From: Chara braunii
Lineage: Eukaryota > Streptophyta > Charophyceae > Charales > Characeae
DNA: 37,877 nucleotides
Assembly (NCBI GenBank): GCA_003427395.1
Contig: BFEA01000087.1
Location: forward strand, 1,928,440 to 1,966,316
Direction: 5' to 3'
The position numbers and the translations under genes were made by a program. The first letter of the stretch is position 1. Each line of letters begins with the position of its first letter. Under the pieces are notes generated by a model. That model saw only the letters and a program-made list of their open reading frames with translations. It searched no databases and was not told where the DNA came from. Below are positions 1-9,771 of the stretch, in pieces.

Positions 1-134
1 TATGAAGCAATACTAAGCAATACTGTTCGGATTTTTTGGATTTGCGTCCTGAGAGTCTTGAACTCTGTGCGTGAGTGTGCTTGCATGCCATGTACGTGTG
101 ATCTTGCTTACATCACCTCTGTCGGTAATCAACC
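1..134 (+). repeat. Left PLE pseudo-LTR, 3' portion only
   Basis: This is the left copy of the terminal direct repeat, matching 18372-18505. The window opens inside it: position 1 corresponds to 18372. The counterpart of the ribozyme at 18301-18343 would therefore lie about 30 bases before the window start. Similarity ends abruptly after position 134. Confidence 0.9.
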
Positions 135-196
135 TACTGAAGGCACATGTGAACCTACTCGGAAATGTTGGCTGAGTGTGTGTGAGCATGACTTGG

Positions 197-272
197 TTAC
201 TTCGATTGTTACTTCGATTGTTCACATCGATTGTTACTTCTATTGTTTACTTCGATTGTTACTTCGATTGTC
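197..272 (+). repeat. Tandem 12-mer array in the PLE leader
   Basis: A degenerate tandem repeat of a unit close to ACTTCGATTGTT runs through the PLE leader between the pseudo-LTR and ORF1. Units are interrupted by short variants. The rest of 135-451 contains no recognised gene; an open frame over this part is repeat-derived. Confidence 0.8.
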
Positions 273-451
273 GACTTGGAAGTTTTGAGTCTCATGACGG
301 GGGACTAGTATACGCTGTTGTGCGTACATCCTCTACCTCTTTCCTTTCGCCTTTCTCCTGTGTCGTGAAGTACGGACAAGGCGTGTTACCTGGGTGCAGG
401 GGGACGGCGCGAATTGTGTGTTTTTTCTCTCGGTGTTATCCGATAGAAGAC

Positions 452-1048
452 ATGGGTGGCTCGGGCCGACGGGAATTCGGCCGGGAGGAATACCGTGAAC
501 GACACAGCGACCGTAGCCGTGATAGTGGTTACGATGGCCGGTGGGATAGAGGTGGGGAGCATAGCCATGAGCACACCTCGGATTATGGGAGCTCCAGCTA
601 CCAAGATAGGGGGCGGGATCCCCCCACCAGGCGTTTTACACCCATGTGCTATGAATGTGGGGAGCCAGGACACTATTGCAATCAGTGCCCAAAACTTGTT
701 GGAGAAGGTAGCTCACGAGCTACAGCTCAGCGCGGTCGATCGTTCTCACCTAAGAGGCAAGCGGGAGCACAGGCGACTAGAGCCACTTCGGAAGACCCGC
801 ACTACGACGGCAAATCGACGATCTGGCTGCGTCGATTGCGACTATGAAGGAGCACACGGACAATGAGATCAAGAAGAAGGAGGAGAAGGCCAAGCGCAAG
901 CAGGAGAAGATAGAGCAGAAACGGTGCGAAGAAGAAGCGAGGCTGGCTGAGGTCCAGGCATGAGAGGAGGCCGAACGGCGTAAGAAGCGTAAGGAGCAGA
1001 AACTACAACTGGAGGCGGAAGCACGCGAGCAGATGAAGAAGGAGATGC
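452..1048 (+). pseudogene. PLE ORF1, 5' part: CCHC zinc knuckle and coiled coil
   Basis: The ATG at 452 opens an R/S/D/G-rich N-terminus (MGGSGRREFGREEYRERHSD) followed by a gag-type knuckle, CYECGEPGHYCNQC (C-x2-C-x4-H-x4-C). A one-base frame change near 810 moves the reading to a K/E-rich coiled coil (DDLAASIATMKEHTDNEIKK onward). This has an in-frame TGA at 961-963. The ORF is then cut at 1048 by gypsy A and resumes in the correct frame at 14024. Knuckle plus coiled coil suggests an RNA-binding, oligomerising partner of ORF2; this role is inferred. The frameshift, stop and insertion make it a pseudogene. The start choice is supported by the low-complexity leader upstream. Confidence 0.8.
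1045..1048 (+). repeat. Target-site duplication ATGC, left copy
   Basis: ATGC immediately precedes the 5' LTR and recurs at 14024-14027 directly after the 3' LTR. Collapsing the pair gives ...GAG ATG CGT ATG GAG..., which is open and keeps the coiled-coil frame. Confidence 0.88.
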
Positions 1049-1816
1049 TGTGACGAACCAATTTCTGTTCCGCGCGATCTTCTGCGCGATGACAATGAGG
1101 GGTCCTAAGATGGGAAGGTTGGGCCAATTACGGAAGATCGGGATTGAGGGAAAATTGCATCAGTGTCCTCGCTTTTTCGTCTTTTCTCTTTCGTCGCTTC
1201 TTTTCGGACGGTTGGGTTCAGGGTCGGGCAAGTCCCGAGATGGCCGATTGAGTGGCTGGCGCGCCGACAAGGCACGATTAATAATGGTTGACGTCACTTC
1301 TTTCCTGTTCTGTTGTTGGATTTTAGGCGCGGAGATCGCGCGAGAATCTTCGCTTCGATCTTTTCGAATTTTCCTTTTTTTTTTCTTCTTTTGAATCTTG
1401 TCGAGCCTTGACGGCTCTCGGAACTTCGGATTTTTTTTCGGAATTAGTATTTCTTTTTGCATTAGCTAGGAATTTAGGAATTCGGGATTTCTTTTGCCGC
1501 GCGCTGTCTTTCTTGCGCGCTTCTTTTTGCGGCCGCAACGGAGTTCTGATTAGTCGGCGCCCTTAATCTTGCAAGTAACTGTAATTTTCGGGCGGGCGCC
1601 ATTGTAACTGTATCTTTCTTCTTGAGCTTCGTCTTTCCCGGTCTCCCTTCCCCTTTTGCTGTGCCTAGTTACCCCGCGGCTTGCATGCTCGGATCGATGC
1701 GTGGAGAGTGGCTACGTCCCCCACGCCTCGGTCTGGCCATGCAGAACGTAGGCGCTCCCTCCTAATCTCCTTTCTAAGTCCTTGCAATTCCGTGTTCTTC
1801 GCGCATGCATGCACAC

Positions 1817-1823
1817 TATAAAT
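1817..1823 (+). promoter_or_regulatory. Candidate TATA box of the 5' LTR
   Basis: TATAAAT lies about 770 bases into the LTR. The same motif sits at a comparable place in the solo LTR (21346-21352). In the 3' LTR of this element it is mutated to CTAAAAATT. If it works, transcripts would begin near 1850 and carry the LTR ORF before gag. No start site can be read from sequence alone. Confidence 0.5.
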
Positions 1824-2545
1824 TTTGGCTGCGCGATTAGATAGCTCTCTTAACCAGTTGTTGGAAGCTTGGGGTAGCGCGATCAGTGAGGGTCGGCTCA
1901 CGAGCGAAGTAAGAGGTGAGTTGAAGTGGGAGTCGGGCGACCCGACGAGCTAATGCCGAATGCGCGGGGTTGACGCGTGGGGCTACAACGGACTGTAGCG
2001 TGAGGGCGAACCTGACGGGTGCAGGAGGACTAAGTGGGGTGACGACTTCGTGGGTTGGTGCGTGACGATGGACTGTCCACATCGGAGAGAGAGAGAGGAA
2101 GAGGGAGCTGAGGTTGATAGTAGAAACTTCTGTGTAGTCGTCATTACTGCTTCCGTTGCTGTTTATTCCTTTTCGAGCCACTGTTGTTGCTGTGAATCCT
2201 GTGATGCCTGATGTGTAATAGCACCTTGCCTCCTCAGGAACGATTATGTGCGGGATCACGGAGTGATTATATGATTGGGTAGTGGTTTGTCCAGAACCAA
2301 GCGAATACCTCGCGGGGATGCGTGTAAGCGGGATCTGATCTGCGCAGCCTACACGTATCCACGCGCGCCAATTCGCGACCATTGACGAACTTGACACCCC
2401 TGATATCGGATAGGCGGAATTTTCCTTCCCCCACGCACCTAAATGGATAGGAGTTTCCGATATCAAATCAAAAAATCTCCTCGCCGGTTAGACGCGTGCG
2501 GAAGAATTGTCGAGCTCTTGGGACTCGGAGTACTTCGACCCTTGG

Positions 2546-2986
2546 ATGAGAGAGTGTATTAGGCAAAGATACTCAGAATTCCCCTGCCTAACCGAGAATC
2601 GATTGTGCCTCAGGGAGTTTCTCTGCGCCACAACCAGCGATCCGAGGTGCCCCGATTTTCCCACTTCGGACAACACCGAATATTTCATATCCATCGGCTT
2701 CGTCGTTATCTCTACCAATTTCCCTCCCTTCCGTCTCCTCCTCCCGTATCACCAACTCACGATGCTTCCGTGGAATTCCATCGCCCCGTACTGGCCCTGC
2801 ACGCCCTGCGGAAATTGTCGGCGACGCAGCAACAGACGAGCCCCTTTAAGAGGGCCTAACCCAAACGCGCGACGACAAACGTCATTTGTCTGCACTCAAA
2901 GGTCCGACTCATCGGGAACACAACCATCCCGGGCGGGCCTCTCCCCGAACCGCCGCCCCCAAAACAGACGGATCGGACGACCTTGA
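2546..2986 (+). CDS. LTR-encoded ORF, 5' LTR copy (start codon region deleted)
   Basis: This unrecognised protein frame lies wholly inside the LTR. Homology with the 3' LTR copy begins upstream at about 2507, but the counterpart of that copy's ATG is lost in a small deletion, so the first in-frame ATG is 2546. The core reads FPPFRLLLPYHQLTMLPW, then IAPYWPCTPCGNC with a C-x2-C pair, followed by an Arg/Pro-rich tail. No signal peptide or membrane segment is evident. The frame is open to the TGA at 2984-2986 although the adjacent gag-pol is full of stops. Related frames occur in the LTRs at 13310, 22127 and 24116. Function unknown; C-x2-C plus a basic tail could bind nucleic acid, which is speculation. 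Confidence 0.55.
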   Translation: MRECIRQRYSEFPCLTENRLCLREFLCATTSDPRCPDFPTSDNTEYFISIGFVVISTNFPPFRLLLPYHQLTMLPWNSIAPYWPCTPCGNCRRRSNRRAPLRGPNPNARRQTSFVCTQRSDSSGTQPSRAGLSPNRRPQNRRIGRP

Positions 2987-3218
2987 GTGCACCGCGCATG
3001 CCATCTGCGTTATGCTAAACGACATCGAACGCCCACAGACCGAAAGTAACCTGCCCCCTTAGCTCTATTGCATCTATGCCCCTGAAACTTTGCCACAGGA
3101 GATCTCAATTCCGACCCGGGACTCCACCCCCACTTTCCCAAAAATCCTTGGCACACCCCTTTTCGCACTTCTAGGCCCACATCCCACTCCGATGAGGAAG
3201 TCGCGCTGGGCGTGAGGT

Positions 3219-3232
3219 TGGTATCGGAGCCC
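3219..3232 (+). promoter_or_regulatory. Primer-binding site resembling initiator tRNA-Met
   Basis: TGGTATCGGAGC differs at one position from TGGTATCAGAGC, the site complementary to the 3' end of plant initiator tRNA-Met used by many plant LTR elements. It directly follows the shortened 5' LTR and lies about 50 bases before the gag start, as expected for minus-strand priming. Confidence 0.8.
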
Positions 3233-3279
3233 GACACGTGGCAGGGCTCTAGGACTCAGAGCTGAGCGATCTGGCTAAC

Positions 3280-4917
3280 ATGGGACGACCTCGACCCCGG
3301 AATGCGCACCGACGCGATCCCGTCGTCACCAGAAACCGGTCTGCGGCTCGACAGACGGTCAATATGAATGCTGATCGGCAGAACCCCCAACAAATCTCGA
3401 GTCCCCAGCAGAATCCTAATCAACCCATACCACGAGCACGGGCTCCCATGACGCCACCCGATCCTTATCTATTCGACCTTGCTCATCATCTCGCTGGAGC
3501 ATGGTTAGCCACGCTTCGGGCTCAACAGTATGATGATAACGAGGCACAGGTGAACATCCCCACACGACTGGGAGGAAATGCCCATCACTAGTTTAGCACC
3601 TATGTATGGGTCGATCTCCCGACATTCGAGCGAGATTTCTTGAACCAATTTGATTACATCCATCCCGAACAAGCTCTTTTTATGATTAAAGATCGAGTTC
3701 AAAAACCCCTCGAATATGTTACCGAATATCGAAACCGATTCTATAGGATGTTTGTGAAAACAGAACGAGGCGAACAAGTAGGCCGAGATTTGTTCATCGA
3801 TGGACTTCGCAGCCGAACAATGAGGGCGAAACTGTGAAAGCAGTTCTCCCCCATCAACCACACGCTGCAACCGATCATGGCAGCTGCAGAAGAAATGGAA
3901 CGAAAGTTCGCTGCGAGTTTCCTAGAAGGGGAAGACTATCGTAGGGAAGGAGACTCGTCCGAGCTGGCAAGAGCTAAAGCTGAGTTGGCTGCACTGCAGA
4001 ACAAATTTGAAAACATGGGGTTTGTGTCGGTCCCTGTCACCTATCAGGAGCAGATTGGTCCCAAACGACTGGTCCCGAGTGTGATTACGAGCGTGCCCAT
4101 GCCCGTGATGACAACACCTCCACCCCCGATCGAAACCCCCTCACGACCGAATGAGTCTTCCGCCTTATTAGAACTAACCAAGACATTGGTTACTCTGACT
4201 AAGGAAAGCAAAAAGGAACAGCGGGAACACAACGCTCGGATAGAGGCGATGATGAGGTCGATGCGGCCAATAGCGGTGCGTGCCGCCCCGATTCAGCACG
4301 GATTGGCTCCGGCACCCCCTCCCGTAGGGATCCCGGGCAATCTGAACGTCTGTTACACGTGTCACTAACCAGGACATATAGCCCGGGATTGCCCTCATCG
4401 ACCCCCGCAGCAACGAGTCGGAGCCGCACTGGTAGCAGTGGCCCCGATTGCCAACGGACCTGGACGAGTAGGGGCTTTGATGGAAGAAATGGAAGGAGGC
4501 GGAAGCACATTAGCTACGACGGAGGAAGCTGTTGAACTAATCCCGTTAGATCAGTACGTGACACTTGGCTACCCGGGACTTGGGATGATTGGAACGATTA
4601 GACCCGCGTCAGAACAAAGAGAAGTGGCGGAATGGCGACCCTCTCCAGGAGAAATGGAGTCGGGAGGACCCACTTTCGTCACAGGAGAAATCGATGTTCT
4701 AAACATCATTCGAGCCTTGGACCATCGGATTCCCCTTCCGATCGGTCATCTACTTTCGATTTCGGATCAAGCAAACGAACGAATGTTGCAATACTGCAAA
4801 GCGAATCGAAAACGATTTGCCCTTGCCCGAACATCGAGCACAAAAGCGAAAAATCCCACGCCAGATGAAAATGCATCAGGAACTTCGAACCCGATACGAT
4901 TAGGATTAATCCAGAAA
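3280..4917 (+). pseudogene. gag: gag of gypsy A
   Basis: The ATG at 3280 opens a basic, Pro/Gln-rich leader, then a capsid-like region with the retrotransposon gag signature (FERDFLNQF, then DRVQKPLEYVTEYRNRFYRM). An Ala/Glu-rich helix follows (MAAAEEMERKF, about 3877 on), then a CCHC knuckle at 4351-4392 (CYTCH-stop-PGHIARDC). Gag packages element RNA into cytoplasmic particles. The same frame has TAG at 3589, TGA at 3835 and TAA at 4366, the last inside the knuckle. All parts stay in one frame that continues into protease and RT, so the intact element would make a single Gag-Pol polyprotein. The gag/protease boundary given is approximate. Confidence 0.85.
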
Positions 4918-5520
4918 GATGATAACTTCCTACGGATTAAACCAATCCCATGGAAATCTGCAGAATGTGATATCGAGATATGGGGAATCCCGTACAATGC
5001 CATTATCGATTCAGAAGCCTCTGTTCTGGCTATCTCGTTACGGGTAGTTGAAAGAGCAGGGAGGAAGAACGATCTAATCATGCTTACGGAAAAAGATCAG
5101 CTCGTTTCAGCAGATGAGGAAAAAATTAAAACGGTGGGATGAATGACCAATGTTGCTTTTCAATTAGGGAAGGTACATGCTCTAGGAGATGTCGTAGTCC
5201 TAGACGTGAACACTTACGACGTCCTTTTTGGCCTTCCCGCTCTTGTGGCCCTGAGAGCCAATCTGGATTTCGAAAGACGATCGATTGTCCTCTGAAATAC
5301 AGGAGGAAAACCGTATGTTGTAGCGATGAGATTGACCCTTCGTACCGCCGCTAACGCGACTCCGCGAGTCCCCCCCATGATGGCGGGAACTCTTTGCGTG
5401 ATCACCTGGGATAATTCCGCAGATAACGGGCAACCGGCAAAAGACACGGACAACAGTGACGAGGACGATCCAGAGATCCTGGAAATGCCGCAACAACGTA
5501 TCCATTACCCGATGCAATGA
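4918..5520 (+). pseudogene. Retropepsin-like aspartic protease of gypsy A
   Basis: The segment contains a retropepsin core, IPYNAIIDSEASVLAIS, with hydrophobic strands later (VVVLDVNTYDVLFGLPAL). The active-site triad is normally D-[ST]-G; here codons 5008-5016 read D-S-E, a change GGA to GAA that should abolish activity. The frame has TGA at 5140 and at 5293 and ends at TGA 5518; another TAG lies at 5551 before RT. It matures the polyprotein in the intact family. Position after the gag knuckle and before RT is canonical. Confidence 0.78.
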
Positions 5521-5574
5521 GCAAACACAAGGTCACTAAGCCTGACCAATTAGAGTCTACAGAGAACGCAAGCC

Positions 5575-7482
5575 ATGATTATGGATGAGCCCCTCGTGCA
5601 GATTTCGAGGATGGTCGATTCTTTGGAACCCCCTCGAACCCTGTACGAAGGTATCTCTCCTCTACTCTTACGAGACAATGACAAAAGGCACTATTGCGAC
5701 ATCACAAACCTCCCACGATCTCTCTTGACGCCTGCAAAAGAGATACGATTGATACGCTTAGGGGCGGAGACCAATTCTTTGGAACCCCCTGAGCGCCTCG
5801 AAACCGAAATTGGGATTAAGATCGCGACGAAACCAGTACCTTGGCAGGACATTCGAGACGAGATAACACCGGAAGAACACGTGGCCATTCGAGAACAAGA
5901 TGCACAGATGATGACCACGGTATTCTCCTGGCAATCGGACAACTCGTTTATTTCCGCGCCTCCACCTGAAAGCGATAAACGGGTAAGTACGAAACACATC
6001 AATGTACGGATATGGAATGAGCTGTACGAGTTGCACGTGCCCCAATACGTACCTCATGAAATCCATCATTTAATCGCAAAAATTTTAAAAGAATACAAAG
6101 GAGCGATTAGTCTAACGGACACAGACATTGGACTATCTTTAGTCATACAACACGAAATTCAAACTGGAAACCATCCCCCGATTTACTGTAAGCCCTACAG
6201 ATACTCCCTGGCAGAACAAAGAACGGCCCTCGAGCGGATTCGAGAATTTCAGGCCAATGGTTGGATCGAACCCGCCACTGGGCCATGGTCGTTTCCGGTA
6301 ATATTGGTGCCGAAAAAGAATGGGTCGATTCGCATATGCATTGGTTATCGCAAACTGAATGACATCACGATTAAAGATGTGTACCCCCTTCCCAGGATTG
6401 ATGATTTGCAGGATGCGATTGGTTGTGCTAATTATTTTAGTAAGTTTGATATTCGTCACGGCTTCCATCACATTCTGGTTAAGGAGAAAGATCAACCGAA
6501 AATGGCCTTTGTACTGTTCGAAGGCACGCGGCAGTGGGTCCGATGTCCGATGGGTATTTGCAATGCGCCTGCCACGTTTCAGTGGGCGATGAACGTGACG
6601 TTCCAGAACTTCGTCAACAAGACGCAGCTCACTCAGGGGATGATTAACTTCTGCGTCATCGTATACATGGACGATATCCTCGTCTACTCGGAGACCTATC
6701 ACGGGCATGCACAACACATCGAGTGGACGCTGGGAGCTCTGAGAGACGCTGGGTTCAAAATCGCGCTCGAAAAGAGCGAGTTTTTCCTCTCGGAAATCTC
6801 GTTCTTGGGTTACGTGGTGACACGTGGAGGACTGCGGCTAGATTCAAGGAAAGTCGCGGCGGTGAAAGATGCTCCTGTCCCCACGTCAGTGACGCAGGTT
6901 CGAGCTTTCCTGGGACTGGCATTTTACTACCATCGTTTTATCAAGGGCTTCGCTGCGATTGCACGATCTCTGACGAATCTATTGCGAAAGGACCAACCCC
7001 TTAGTTGGGACGCAGAGTGCGAACAGGCCTTCGCCACCCTCAAAGGCGCTTTGGCGACGACACCTATTTTCATCCGGTCGGACCCTATGAAGCAGTTCAT
7101 TCTCATCACGGACTGGCAGCCAGAGGCGATTTCCGCTATTTTAGCGCAGAAAGAGAATGACGGTCGAGAGCACGTCATCGAGTACACGTTTCGTACGGTG
7201 CCAGACGAACGAAGGAATGACTCAGCCCCACAAGGTGAATGCTATGCTGTAGTCTGGGGAATTCGGCACTTTCATCCGTACTTCAAGTTGTACGGACAAA
7301 AGTTCCTCCTTGTAACCGATCATGAGCCATTATTGGCTCTCAAGAAGCTCACTAATTACATAGGCATGATTGGACGATGGGTTGTGCGCCTACAGGAATA
7401 CGATTTCGACATCATCCACTGAAAGACAGAGAGGCACGGTAACGAGGACGGGTTGACATATCTGCATCGCCCCGCTAAGGTA
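5575..7482 (+). pseudogene. pol: Reverse transcriptase and RNase H of gypsy A
   Basis: The RT has the expected motif order: GWIEPATGPW, VILVPKKNGSIRICIGYRKL, FSKFDIRHGFHHILV, a CPMGICNAPATFQ box, and the catalytic YMDD at 6664-6675. The connection (FLSEISFLGYVV, then VRAFLGLAFYYHRFIKGFA) leads to RNase H. Its acidic residues are visible: D in ITDWQ (7111), E in GECYAV (7237) and D in VTDHEPL (7318). The first ATG after the upstream stop is 5575, but this is an internal point of the polyprotein and not a true start. TGA at 7420 falls in the typical FDIIH-R-K motif, and the frame continues to HGNEDGLTYLHRP. RT and RNase H residues look intact; the reading frame does not. Confidence 0.93.
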
Positions 7483-7585
7483 CCGAAGGGCGAAGAAATC
7501 ATTTCGTGGAAGGAGCCGGAGTCAGCGAACGAACCCAAGTACGGACAAGTGGCGGTCCTTCCTCGTGGCAAGAAGCAGGGCAATA

Positions 7586-7915
7586 GGTGATGGAGGTAAT
7601 CCTACAACTCCTCTCTCTCCCCTCTCATCTTCATCTTTTCTCTCCTTAGCCGACAAATTTTGTTATTTTTGTGAAGCGATCTCGTGCGTCTACTCGATCC
7701 CAATGCATCCTATTGGGGAAGGGTATGTAGAATGGATAGATTGTTGACAGTGTGTCGCACGAGCGCATGGCTCGTGCATCCAGTACAGAAACGACGATAA
7801 GCCTTGGTTGTGTCCCTTGTGTCGAACTGATAAGATTCCGACTGAAGCTCAATTTCTCGACGCCACGTCAGAAGGGTTGGAAAAGACCCGAAAGTTTAGA
7901 AGGGCCGAGGTATGA
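7586..7915 (+). pseudogene. PHD-type zinc finger between RNase H and integrase (gypsy A)
   Basis: After a frame change near 7585, a Ser/Pro-rich linker leads to a Cys4-His-Cys3 array. Cysteines start at 7661, 7670, 7742, 7751, 7775, 7811 and 7820, with His at 7766. The spacing is C-x2-C, 23 residues, C-x2-C, x4, H-x2-C, x11, C-x2-C. The local sequence EWIDC..QC....HGSC....PWLCPLC fits the PHD pattern, including the Trp two residues before the penultimate Cys. TGA at 7745-7747 replaces one residue inside the finger, and TGA at 7913 follows. PHD fingers read histone H3 tails, so a chromatin-targeting role for the integration complex is a natural inference. A RING or unrelated treble-clef finger is the alternative. 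Confidence 0.68.
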
Positions 7916-9292
7916 ACGGACATCGCTCTAATTGCTACCTTGGTAGGAAACCCCCTCCAGGCCTTCACTAAGGAAGACCGGAGGAGGGCCAATGAAAGGG
8001 CTCGAGATTATCGTTGGAACGAGGGCCGGTTAGAAAAACGGAAGACGGATGATAGTGGGATTTGGATGGTAGTGTCACACCCGTTCATGAGGTATGACTG
8101 GGTTAAGACGGCGCATGAGGAAACGGCAGCCCATTTTGCCGTGCGGATCACGGAAGCGGCAATCGACAAGAACGAGTGGTATTGGTTGAATATTCGCGAT
8201 GATGTAAAATTCATCGTCGCGAATTGCGAGGTCTGCGCTGCTGACAAGGCGCCGATCCAGCCGCCAAGATCGATAGTACCGACGGTAGTTGAACGGCCTT
8301 TTCAAAGGGTGAGTATGGATACTACCGATATTGTGGTGCCCCCTGGACCGAATAGCTGCGAGTATTCAATCCTACTGGTATTCGTAGACCACTTTTCGAA
8401 ATGGATTGAGGCATATCCGTGTCGTACACAAGCGGCTGAAATCGCGTGATACGTCAACCGGTTTCTAGGGATGCACCAAGACATAAAGGAAATCCTGACC
8501 GAGAATGGGGTAGAATTCTGAGGGAAAGTTTTAAGGAATCTGGTTGTACATGGTGTAGCTATTCGGAACACTGCACCCATATGTTACAATCTAACGGCCT
8601 GGTAGAAAACACAAATCGAGTAATAAAGACGGCACTGCGACGAAACATCGCGGCACGGGATCCAAGTTCCTGACCCGATATCGTAGATCACATCCTAGTG
8701 GTCCATCGGAGAACGCCCCACGAATTGACAGGCCTTAGCCCCTTCCAATTACGAACCAATAGCGTAGCTTGTGTCTCGATACCAAGCCTCCTCGTTGAAT
8801 CTTCATTGAACCGACGGCCCACAAGGGCCACGGCTTGGGACAAGGCCAAGCGGCACATGGAGCTGATGGAACGGTCTCTTCCCCGATTGGCCCGAAAGCG
8901 CCAGAAAATGATTGAATTGGCCCACGGCCGACAGGTCCGTAGCTACGAGGCCCGAAATGGGAACGCAGGACCACGGCCCCAGTATAAATTAGGGGACCTG
9001 GTGCATGTGAGGAAATGTGCTCGCCAAGGGGACAACGCCACGATTCTTCGGGCGATTTCGTGTGATCGAACTCGGCCCGAACGGAGTGAACACCGTGCGC
9101 CTCGTGCCGGAGGTCTCGAGAAGCCGATCAGCTCGATCGATCGTCCGCCACGTGTCCTATCTACGTCCTCTCCCTTCCTCTCCATATCCAGTTGTGTCTG
9201 CTTCCTCCTTCGCTACGGAAGGGGAAGACGACTCCTTATTGCTCTCATCCCCTCCTGCTTCTCCTACTCCGTCCTCATCGCCATCGCTATGA
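7916..9292 (+). pseudogene. Integrase of gypsy A
   Basis: An H2C2 zinc-binding domain is present: His at 8114 and 8132, Cys at 8225 and 8234 (NCEVCAADK). The core follows: FQRVSMDTTDIV with the first Asp at 8318, then VFVDHFSKWIEAYPC. The second catalytic Asp, normally in TDNG, is Glu in TENGVEF (8501). The catalytic Glu lies in QSNGLVENTNR (8605), read in another frame after a shift near 8570. The C-terminal part has LGDLVHVRK, then, after a shift near 9015, FFGRFRVIELGPNGVNTVRL, a GPF/Y-like module. Stops occur at 8447, 8519 and 8671. The protein would insert cDNA into the genome; this copy is inactive. A Ser/Pro-rich tail ends at TGA 9290-9292. Confidence 0.87.
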
Positions 9293-9771
9293 GTTTTCTC
9301 ACTAAGCGGGCTCTCGACGATCACATGCTGGCGCCACGTGGCGACATCTCGGCAATTCGGCAGGTTCATCATCCGCGATTCATTTTGGACCTCCTACGGC
9401 TCGCGCAATTCTTCAGCACTACCGGGGTATACGCAGTGGCAGAGTTCCGATTCACCGACCATCATCAAGCGATCGTACTGGCAGAGGCGACGGCGGTTCG
9501 ACGACTGTCAGCACCAGGAGTTAGCCACGTATCCACCGTCGTCATCTTCAGCGGTGATATTAACACGATCAGCCCTCTGCGACACACGCCCATCCGGACG
9601 TCGCTAAGGGAGTGGGGACAACGGCTGGCAGCAGAATGGAGTCAGTGGCTTACGCGCCGCGGCGATAATCTTGTCCCCGTGGACGACATCGACATCCGAG
9701 GACTCCGAACGTCTCGACACGCGCCCACGGTGGTGCTTCTTGAGCTCGTCCCTTTCCAGCATCCCCAATGA
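9289..9771 (+). CDS. Accessory ORF 1 after pol (gypsy A), unknown protein
   Basis: A 160-residue frame starts with an ATG overlapping the integrase stop as ATGA (9289-9292). It is uninterrupted, unlike the upstream pol. The protein starts MSFLTKRALDDHMLAPRGDI and contains REWGQRLAAEWSQWLTRRGD. It has no zinc motif, obvious signal peptide or membrane helix. I do not recognise a family. Its place corresponds to envelope-like or accessory genes in some LTR elements, but it lacks the transmembrane features of an envelope protein. The ATGA overlap suggests termination-reinitiation on one RNA, an inference from arrangement only. A chance frame in GC-rich sequence is possible but less likely given both overlaps. 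Confidence 0.5.
   Translation: MSFLTKRALDDHMLAPRGDISAIRQVHHPRFILDLLRLAQFFSTTGVYAVAEFRFTDHHQAIVLAEATAVRRLSAPGVSHVSTVVIFSGDINTISPLRHTPIRTSLREWGQRLAAEWSQWLTRRGDNLVPVDDIDIRGLRTSRHAPTVVLLELVPFQHPQ

Larger units (their letters stand above)
1049..3218 (+). repeat. 5' LTR of gypsy A
   Basis: This is homologous to 11550-14023 over its length. Relative to the 3' LTR it lacks about 263 bp (the counterpart of roughly 12649-12913). It also lacks a short stretch holding the start codon of the LTR ORF, and the terminal GGCGTCACA: similarity stops at GCGTGAGGTT and the PBS follows directly. It contains a TATA box at 1817-1823 and the LTR ORF at 2546-2986. The region 1049-2500 holds no other recognised gene. 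Confidence 0.9.
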
